DNA of 64,000 nucleotides. Origin: Capra hircus. Its lineage: Eukaryota > Chordata > Mammalia > Artiodactyla > Bovidae. Under the pieces are notes generated by a model. It worked only from the letters and a program-made list of their open reading frames with translations. It ran no database searches and was not told the DNA's origin. Shown here in pieces: positions 56,650 to 64,000 of the stretch; position 1 is the first letter of the stretch, and each line of letters begins with the position of its first letter. The translations under genes were made by a program, and so were the position numbers. The stretch spans positions 37,381,022 through 37,445,021 of the forward strand of contig NC_030824.1 in assembly GCF_001704415.2 (NCBI RefSeq), given 5' to 3'.

Positions 56650-57021
56650 GCAGTTGCTCTGTTGTGTCTGACTCTTTGCGACTCCATGGACTTCAGCACA
56701 CCAGGCTTCCCTGTCCTTCATTATCTCCTGGAGTTTTCTCAAACTCATGTCCATTGAGTTGGTGATGCCATTCAACCATCTCATCCTCTGTTGCCCCCTT
56801 CTCCTCTTGCCTTCAATCTTTCCCAGGTCTTTTCCAATAAGTTGTCTCTTTGCATCAGGTGGCCAAAGTACTGGAGCTTCAACTTTAGCATCAGTCTTTC
56901 CAATGAATATTCAGGACTGATTTCCTTTAGGATTGACTGGTCTGATATCCTTGCAGTACAAAAGACTCTCAGGAGTCTTCTCCAACACCCCAGTTTGAAA
57001 GTATCAATTTTTTGACCCTCA
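56650..57021 (-). repeat. BovB 3' fragment with 16-bp TSD
   Basis: Reverse BovB 3' end from 'cagttgctctgttgtgtctg' to 'aagtatcaattttttgaccc'. Flanks attttagatccttgtt (56634-56649) and attttagatctttgtt (57022-57037) differ at one base. Confidence 0.95.
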
Positions 57022-57037
57022 ATTTTAGATCTTTGTT

Positions 57038-57987
57038 CAGAGTGAAATAGCACTTCAGAGTGTCCAAGAACAGCAAGCAGCAACTGGAAGCAGAGGGCTC
57101 ATGATCTCTTATTTGTTGGCTTCTACTTGTTGGCTTTTACTTGTTGGCTTCTCACTGAAGGTTGGTTTCAGCTGCTAAAGATGAGATTAAATGTTAGGTA
57201 AGGTTTGAAGTGGCAAAATGCATTGAACTGAAGCTGTACTTGTAACTAGTGACCAAAAGGCATTCTGTTAACTAAAAACCAGCAGAAAAGCCCTGCAAGT
57301 AACTGAAGTTTTCATTGTGGGGGAGGGGACATTATTCTGCACTAAATAAAGTTTAAGGATCCAAGGGAGACAAAATTACAAGGGAATTAAGCATACTGAA
57401 TATACCAGCTACATGGATAATAACTTCCTGCCCACTTTTATTAAATACATTATTATTTACTAAAGTTTAAAGATATATATCAAGATCACTATACATCTGC
57501 TACCATTTGGAGTGATCATTCAGGCTCACCAAAAAGATTATTTTATTGAGCACCTATAATATGTGAGGGATTGACCAGTCTTTGATGTACAGAGCTTAGA
57601 CTACATGAGAGAGGGTAATGGAAAACAAGACTATAATAGCAAGTTTGGACAAGAATGAAAGGAAACGTAAGTATGATATCTAATGGGCAGAACTCAGAAA
57701 TAACATGATCAGAACTGCTCTGATAAGGTTGTTCTGACAACAATTTGTAGATTTAATTGGCACAAGGGAATATTCAGAAAGTTATATTTCAAGTTCACAT
57801 TTAAATGTTACTTTTCATTGAAAAATTTCTTGACTCTATCCTCCAAGAAAAAAATTGATTTTTTCTTTCATTGTCTTTTATTATTGGTTCAATATTTTTT
57901 GCATTATATTGCATTTGGGTGCTAAGCAGTTTTAAACTTTTTAGAGGACTCCATTTCTGTAAGAGTTTTATCATTAAGTAGTAGTAG
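57038..57987. other. Unassigned sequence with 3 x 14-bp repeat
   Basis: Contains the short tandem repeat at 57111-57152. 'ttattgagcacctataatat' near 57542 resembles old L2-type ends. No gene recognised. Confidence 0.4.
57111..57152. repeat. 3 x 14-bp tandem repeat
   Basis: Units atttgttggcttct, acttgttggctttt and acttgttggcttct differ by one base or two. Confidence 0.92.
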
Positions 57988-58187
57988 TGTTAGTTGCTCA
58001 GTCGTGTCTGACTCTTTGTGACCCTATGGGCAGTAACACGCCAGGCTCCTCTGTCCATGGGATTCGTCAGACAAGAATACTGGAGTGGTTTGCCATTCCC
58101 TTCTCCAGAGGATTTTCCCAACCCAGGGATCAAACCCAGGTCTCCTGCATTGCAGGCGGAGTCTTCATCATTTGAGCTACAGGGAAG
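57988..58187 (-). repeat. Bov-tA SINE
   Basis: Reverse copy from 'tgttagttgctcagtcgtgt' to 'tcatttgagctacagggaag'. Confidence 0.94.
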
Positions 58188-59065
58188 ATCTTTTGTCTTT
58201 AAAGAGGTTTGAAATAATGTACACTAGATATGTCTGTGGAAGAATACTCCAATGCATAATGTTCTCAGAAGCACAGTTAAGAAACTTATTTAACTAATTT
58301 GATTCAAAATTTATATAATCATTGAACTTTATTTCTCTCTAGATTCTGAGATCTATAAGAACTGAGGCTATACTTTTAACCTATATACCAGTTAAAAATG
58401 AAAAAAATTATAACTGCAACTTAACTCACAGTTGTGTTCTAGAGAAAGTAAACAGTGAGTGTTAAAGGATGAGATTACATGGTTTATCAGAGAATTCTGG
58501 AAGGTTGGAATAGGCAAAGATGAATGTCAAGCTGAAATTGGAACAAGATCTTGGAGAGAGCTGAATTACTCTACTAGAGAAATAGGTAATTTGGATTCCT
58601 AGTGACAATTTCACAAAGGGTGGTTGGAAGGATGAGTAAAAAACAAGTAGGGAAGTCAGAACCCAGGTAGACAGAAATAACACAGGAAACTTTCAAGAAA
58701 AGGAACGTGTACTATGTTCTTTAAACATAATCATGTGCCCCCTCTTTCTAAATCATCAGAAACATCTAAAAAGTCACATATTTACTGCTGGGATTGCTGT
58801 GTGATTGAAAAGGGGTAATGGAAAAATCAATTCCTTGCTTTTAAAAAGTCTGTTGAGAAGTAACTAAAATGGCTTAGCATAAGATCTGAGTTAGAGATCA
58901 GCATGAGGAGTCAACCCTGTAAATCTGCAGAGTATGTCTTGAGGAGAGAACTGACTTTTCTATAGAATAGGACGTTAAGCTACTCTTATCAAACATATTT
59001 TGTTTCTTAAGGGGCAGGTTGACTTTAGCTGACATTTGCTAACAGGTATGCCTGATATTTTACCT
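58188..59065. other. Unassigned sequence
   Basis: No gene or repeat recognised. Confidence 0.4.
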
Positions 59066-59272
59066 GGGGTGGTTTAGTCACTAAGTTGTGTCTGACTCTT
59101 GTGACCCCAAGCACTATAGCCTGCCAGGCTCTTCTGTCCATTGGATTCTCCAGACAAGAATACTGGAGTGGGTTGCTATTTCTTTCTCCAGGGGATCTTC
59201 CCAACACAGGAATAGAACCCAGGTCTCCTGTACTGCAGGCAGATTCTTTACCAACTGAGCTACGAGGGAAGC

Positions 59273-59274
<2 letters not shown>
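59066..59274 (-). repeat. Bov-tA SINE
   Basis: Reverse copy from 'ggtggtttagtcactaagtt' to 'gagctacgagggaagcc'. It is followed directly by a GT microsatellite and an oppositely oriented Bov-tA. Confidence 0.94.

Positions 59275-59310
<36 letters not shown>
59275..59310. repeat. (GT)18 microsatellite
   Basis: Pure GT array that starts right at the 5' edge of the reverse Bov-tA, so it is not an expanded SINE tail. Confidence 0.96.
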
Positions 59311-59312
<2 letters not shown>

Positions 59313-59346
59313 TTTACCTGGAGATATATGCACACACATACATATG

Positions 59347-59575
59347 GGCTCCCCTGGTGACTCAGTGGTAATGAATTCGTCTGCAACGTAGGAGATGCAG
59401 GTTCAATCCCTCAATCAGGAAAATCCTTTGGAGGAGGGCATGGCAACCCACTCTAGAATTCTTGCCTGGAGAATCCGATGGAGAGAGGAGCCTGGTGGAC
59501 TACAGTCTATAGGGTCTCAGGAGTTGAACTCTATAGGCCTATAGAGTTGAACATGGCTGAAGCAACTTAGCATGC
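59347..59575 (+). repeat. Bov-tA SINE with internal palindrome
   Basis: From 'gggctcccctggtgactcag' to 'ggctgaagcaacttagcatg'. Near the 3' end a 22-bp perfect palindrome (59527-59548) is flanked by direct copies of gagttgaac (59521-59529, 59544-59552), where the family has a single 'agagtcggacacgactg'-type sequence. Confidence 0.92.
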
Positions 59576-59610
59576 CACATGCATGAGCATATATAGCAAA
59601 TCTATGTATT

Positions 59611-60320
59611 TGTCGTTCAGTGGCTAAGCAGTGTCGAACTCTTTGTGACCTTCAGCACAGCAGCAGTCCCTCATCATCTCCCAGAGTTTGCCCAAGTTCA
59701 TGTCCATTGAATCAGTGATGCCAACCAACCATCTCATTCTTTGCCACCCTCTTCTCCTTTTGCCTTCAGTCCTTCCCAGCATCAGTGTCTTTTCCAATGA
59801 GTTGGCTGTTCACATCAGGTGGCCAAAGTACTGGAGCTTCAGCTTCAACATCAGTCCTTCCAATGAATATTCAGGACTTATTTCTTTTAGGATGGACTGA
59901 ATTGATTTCCTTGCAGTCCAAGGGACTCTCAAGAGTCTTCTCCAACACCATAGTTCAAAAGCATCAATTCTTGGATGCTCAGCTTTCTTTGTGGTCCAAC
60001 TCTCACGTCCGTACATGACTACTGGAAAAACCACAGCTTTGGCTATACAGACCTGTATTGGCAAAGTGATGTCTTTGTTTTTTAATACACTGTCTAGGTT
60101 TGTCATAACTTCCTTCCAAGAAACAAGGGTCTTTTAATTTCATGGCTGTAGTCACCACCTGCAGTGATTCTGGAGCCCAAGAAGAGAAAGTCTGTCAATG
60201 CTTCCACTTTTTCCCCTTCTATTTGCCATGGAATGATGAGACTGGATGCAATGATCTTAGATTTTTTTAGTGTTGAGTTTTAAGCCAGCTTTTTCACTCT
60301 CATCCTTCACCCTCATCAAC
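59611..60320 (-). mobile_element. BovB 3' segment of a 5'-inverted insertion
   Basis: Reverse BovB from the tail side 'tcgttcagtggctaagca' up to the 'ttgatgagggtgaaggatga' position (reverse of about 60300-60318). An open frame at 60106-59810 encodes [20 protein letters not shown] and [20 protein letters not shown]. It is adjacent to the plus-strand segment that follows. Confidence 0.94.
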
Positions 60321-60324
60321 AACC

Positions 60325-60540
60325 TTACATGGGACAACTGACTGGTTCAAAATTGGGAAAGGGGTATGAGAAGGCTGTATATTATCACCCTGTTAATTTA
60401 ATGTATATGCAGAGGATGAAATGTTAGGTTGGATGAGTTACAGGCCGGAATCAAGATTTTTGGAAGAAATGCCAAGAATCTCGTATTGTCAACAACCTGC
60501 ATATCATCATATGCAGATGATACCACTCTAATGGCAGAAA
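60325..60540 (+). mobile_element. Inverted BovB segment with the catalytic box
   Basis: Plus-strand BovB from 'acatgggacaactgactggt' through 'gaaggctgtatattatcacc' to 'accactctaatggcagaaa'. The YADD codons are visible in 'tatgcagatgatacc' (about 60509-60523). In the BovB consensus this segment ends only about 20 nt before the point where the adjacent minus-strand segment starts, the signature of one insertion with an inverted 5' part. Confidence 0.92.
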
Positions 60541-60591
60541 TATATGTATATATTCTATATGTAATAATTTATATAATACATACCTACAAAT

Positions 60592-60802
60592 GTAAGTGAA
60601 AGTCACTCAGTCGTGTCCAATTCTTTGTGACCCCATGGACTGTAGCCCACCAGGCTCCTCTGTCCATGGAATTCTCCAGGCAAGAATACTGGAGTGGGTA
60701 GCCATTCATTCCCTTCTCCAGGGGATCTTCCCAACCCAGGGATGGAACAGGGTCTTCTGCGTTGCAGGCAAATTCTTTACTGGCTGAGCCACCAGGGACG
60801 CT
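60592..60802 (-). repeat. Bov-tA SINE
   Basis: Reverse copy from 'gtgaaagtcactcagtcgtg' to 'gctgagccaccagggacgct'. aaatgtaa on both sides (60588-60595, 60809-60816) is a likely short TSD. Confidence 0.95.
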
Positions 60803-60997
60803 CCATATAAATGTAAATGAAGATTTAAAATATTAAATTTTGGAGAAAATCACACATCTGTTTAATTTTAAAACTTTGAAGTCCCCTCATGTTACTTCTC
60901 TAATCTTAGGTCATGGATTATTATCTAATTATTTGTCTCTATATATACATATATATATATTCAAAATTTTGTAATTTGTTTCTTATGTTCATTAAGT

Positions 60998-61283
60998 TCT
61001 TTTTCATTATTTATTTGTTTACTTTGGTTTGTGCTGGGTCTTCATTGCTGTGAGCAGGTTCTCTCTAGTTGTAGCAAGCAGGGGCTACTCTTTGCTGTGG
61101 TGCATGGGCTTCTCATTGTAGTGGTTTCTCTTGTTGTGGAACACAAGCTTTAGGAGCATGGGCTTCGGTAGTTGTAGCAAGTGGGCTTAGTTGCCTGTAG
61201 AATCTTCCTGGATCAGGGATTGAATCCATGTCCCCTGCACTGGCAGGAGGATTCCTATCCACTGTACCACCAGGGAAGTCCCT
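60998..61283 (-). repeat. CHR-type cetartiodactyl SINE
   Basis: The reverse complement reads 'ggacttccctggtggtacag' (tRNA-derived head), then repeated 'caactaagcccac', 'gagaaaccactacaatgaga' and 'caatgaagacccagcac', and an A-rich tail. This is the older CHR family shared by whales, hippos and ruminants, distinct from Bov-tA. Confidence 0.8.
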
Positions 61284-61681
61284 CTATGTATATACTGAAG
61301 CATGTGAAATTAGTAGATTGAAAATAGCTGAATATTAGCAATTTCATACAACTCAAACCCACATTTTAATTTTGAATATTAAAAATACTATTCTCAGTTA
61401 CATATGTAACTGAATTTCATTTTCATGATTCAAATATCTTTAAAAGAACTTTCCATTATAGCTCATAAAAAGCAATTCTTATTAACTAACGACTGATACT
61501 CTATGCTATGGAATTAACCAGTGTCTCAGTAGACTGAGAGTACAGTCTCAGTACAACTTTTAGATTGTTGTATTTTTTTAAACCATAACTTATTGTACAT
61601 GCTTCCTGGAACAAATGAGTGAGTGTTTCCCTAAGGTAAATCCTAAAAGTAAATTTCTGGGTTCAAAGAATTCACTTTCTT
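61284..61681. other. Unassigned AT-rich sequence
   Basis: No gene or repeat recognised. Confidence 0.4.
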
Positions 61682-61913
61682 TTTTACTGCTGCTACTGTT
61701 AAGTCGCTTCAGTCGTGTCCGACTCTGTGCGATGCCATAGACGGCAGCCCACCAGGCTCCCCCATCCCTGGGATTCTCCAGGCAAGAATACTGGAGTGGG
61801 TTGCCATTTCCTTCTCCAATGCATGAAAGGGAAAAGTCAAAGTGAAGTCGCTCAGTCGTGTCCGACTCTTCGTGACCCCATGGACTGCAGCCTACCAGGC
61901 TCCTCCATCCATG
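61682..61913 (-). repeat. Bov-A2 SINE, truncated
   Basis: Reverse copy: 'ctgctgctactgttaagtcg' (remnant of the AGC tail), complete distal monomer to 'gaaggagaaatggcaa'-type text, linker 'gcatgaaagggaaaag', then a second monomer that stops at 'ggctcctccatccatg'. Confidence 0.93.
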
Positions 61914-63068
61914 TAGATATTGCCAAATATCTTATTTATCATCCCAGGAAAATATGATGCACTTTTCCTTAATATTAATACATGATATTCTCCACTAAAT
62001 TTCTGGAGTCATTTTAAAAGTTAAACAAATCTTTAATTGTTTGAATTTATGTTCTCCTTATGATTTAGTAAGAATAAGCATCTGTACTGGCTATTCGAAG
62101 GAGTGCCTGTAAATTCTGTAGAAAAACATGGTCTTTCCCTTACCTAAGAAATCCAAGACTTTTAAATACGAACATTTCCTAAATACCCAAAACACTTACG
62201 TTTAAAAAGGAAATGGCTTTAATATGTGAGGCCAAATGATTTAAGTTGTTAAATTCTTGGCAAGTGTTATTTTCAACTTTCTCTTCCCTCTCCAAATATG
62301 ATCAGTTATAATTTATTAACTTAATAAGCATTTGAAGTCTTAAATGTGTTTCCTAAAAATGAATGATTTCTGTTTTGAATAAAACATTTTTATTCCTGGA
62401 CAGAATGTAGTCATCAGATTTCACATTTGCTGGTGTTCACTTCAAAGCAGCCTATGAATTCTGATAAAGATCCTAGAAATACATTAATTTGAAGATGTAA
62501 CATAAACCTTGCATTCAAACTTCTGACTTAACGCGGGTAGGTTTTATTTCTTCCTGAACTGGATGGGGAACTCTTTTGCCCTCAAATATATCCCAAGTGC
62601 ATCCTTTGACAGTGCAAAGATAAGAAGCTTCATGGATTTTAGTACCTGGGCTCAGGTTTCAAAACTGGGCTAGGAAAATAGAGTAAGAGTGACCTTTAGT
62701 GGCCACTCTGAGTAATCACAAAGGGATGTGATTTGTCTCAGGGGGATAGATGGTTAAGTGTATGTGTGCTAGACTACTTATAGCAGAGACACAAGTTAGA
62801 ACTGCTAACTATGACACTTTATATCATTCTACCCTAGCAGAATATAAAAACCCTGTAAGTTCAGAGAGCTAAGAGGCTGTGATTTTAATTGGTAAATGGA
62901 TATCTACTCACACCTATTAATGAGAGTCAGGAACTTCAATACCCAAATCTCCCACACAAAAGGATTGGAATATGACAGTTTAATTGAAGCAAAAATTATT
63001 TGCTTTCCACAGATTGGTAAAAGCTACCTGGTAATCTTTTGAACTTCAGAACTAAGCTCCAATGAGAA
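61914..63068. other. Unassigned AT-rich sequence
   Basis: No open frame of note and no repeat recognised. Confidence 0.4.
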
Positions 63069-63285
63069 GAGTTGGTGGCTCAGTAAAGAATCTGCCTGCA
63101 ATGCCGGAGACCTGGGTTTGATCTCTGGGTCGGGAGAAAGAAAGATCCCATTGAGGAAGGAATGGCAACCCACTCCAGTGTTCTTGCCTGGAGAATCCCA
63201 AGGACAGAGGAGCCTAGTGGGCTACAGTCCATGGGGTCACAAAGAGTCAGACATAACTGAGTGACTAAGCACAGCACAGCAGCAC
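63069..63285 (+). repeat. Bov-tA SINE
   Basis: From 'gttggtggctcagtaaagaa' to 'gagtgactaagcacagcaca'. It carries a small insertion 'gagaaagaaagatccc' at about 63133-63148. Confidence 0.93.
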
Positions 63286-64000
63286 CGCTCCTGATCTTGG
63301 AAAAGAGAGTCGTCTTCCACTTAAAGTCACTTATTAATGATAATTTAATGCTCAAAATGTACTCCACCCCCCTTTTTTGTTAAGAGACATCAGTATCTAC
63401 TTCTATAATATCACCTTAAAATAGGGAGAATATCTCCATAATGAAGTCTATATTGAGGTTCTGCTTTTTAAATAACTTAATCTTCAATGGAAGTACTTTC
63501 CAGTCAAAGATATGTCAAAATTAGACAAAATCTTGCAATATTTTTATTAAAAGTATGTTGTAGCCTTTTTTCAAATAAAGACTTTCAGTGTTATATATAC
63601 TCTGTATATTCATATAAATGCTTTCAGAAAACCACTGTGCTTTGTTTTAATAAATTATACCCATTTCTGGTTTTCCTTTCTTATAAAAATCTATCAAACA
63701 CAACAATAAATTCTGTCAGAAGAAGTTTTTTAAGTTATTTTTTCATGTTATTAAAATTACTTTAAAAACTTCACCTGAAAAAATTCCTTGTTGTGTTTGA
63801 TGACAGATTTTTATAAGAAGGAAAGACCAGAAGTTGGGTAACACTTTAAGACAGAGTCAAGTTTTCTGAATCAGTATCATGTAGACTTACCCATTCTAAA
63901 AATGAATGAAATTTGTAAAACACAAAAAATGAACAAAAGCAATGTGGTTTGATGCAATGGCCATTATATTGAGAAAACATGATTTTTTGCTTTTATTTGG
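63286..64000. other. Unassigned AT-rich sequence to window end
   Basis: A 92-codon plus-strand frame (63487-63765) rich in Phe, Leu and Lys has no recognised domain and is probably chance. Confidence 0.4.

Noticed and set aside
59025..59391. Frames running through (GT)18 with Cys-Val or Thr-His repeats
   Set aside because: They are products of the microsatellite and the two flanking SINEs.

Overview
The window reads as ordinary non-coding DNA from a bovid or other pecoran ruminant. The evidence is the repeat set: about 30 copies of the tRNA-derived SINE Bov-tA, four Bov-A2 dimers, 13 BovB (RTE-clade LINE) fragments, a nearly complete ruminant-type L1, several truncated L1s and one cetartiodactyl CHR-type SINE. 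These are scattered over older mammalian repeats (MIR, L2, MaLR-type LTRs). I found no host protein-coding exon, RNA gene, CRISPR array or operon. Every long open frame that I can identify lies in a LINE or is a shadow of a SINE. Family names come from recall of consensus sequences, not from a database search.

Layout: 1-3.6 kb holds L2 and MIR relics and two Bov-tA. A 5.7 kb L1 (about 3595-9262, plus strand) follows, with degraded ORF1 and ORF2 and a Bov-A2 in the last codons of ORF2. From 9.8 to 16.1 kb there is a MaLR-type LTR broken by BovB, a BovB whose reverse-transcriptase catalytic box is split by a Bov-A2, a 3' L1 stub, an unclassified inverted repeat and a second BovB. From 16.5 to 22.9 kb there is a Bov-tA cluster, a TA-rich tract, a 1.5 kb L2 relic and another MaLR-type LTR. 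From 23 to 31 kb there are L1 3' ends, a 5'-inverted L1 and a possible ERV-type LTR. From 31 to 46 kb repeats are sparser and AT-rich single-copy sequence dominates, with several SINE and micro-L1 insertions that keep clear target-site duplications (TSDs). From 46 to 61 kb minus-strand BovB copies dominate, two of them rearranged with 5' inversion. The last 3 kb holds CHR, Bov-A2 and Bov-tA copies and unassigned sequence.

Nothing here works as a gene system. The parts worth attention concern retrotransposition: four LINE insertions whose 5' portion is inverted (two L1, two BovB, one of them only 89 bp long), SINEs that landed in LINE catalytic or terminal codons, an unclassified 92-bp inverted repeat and several young tandem duplications.
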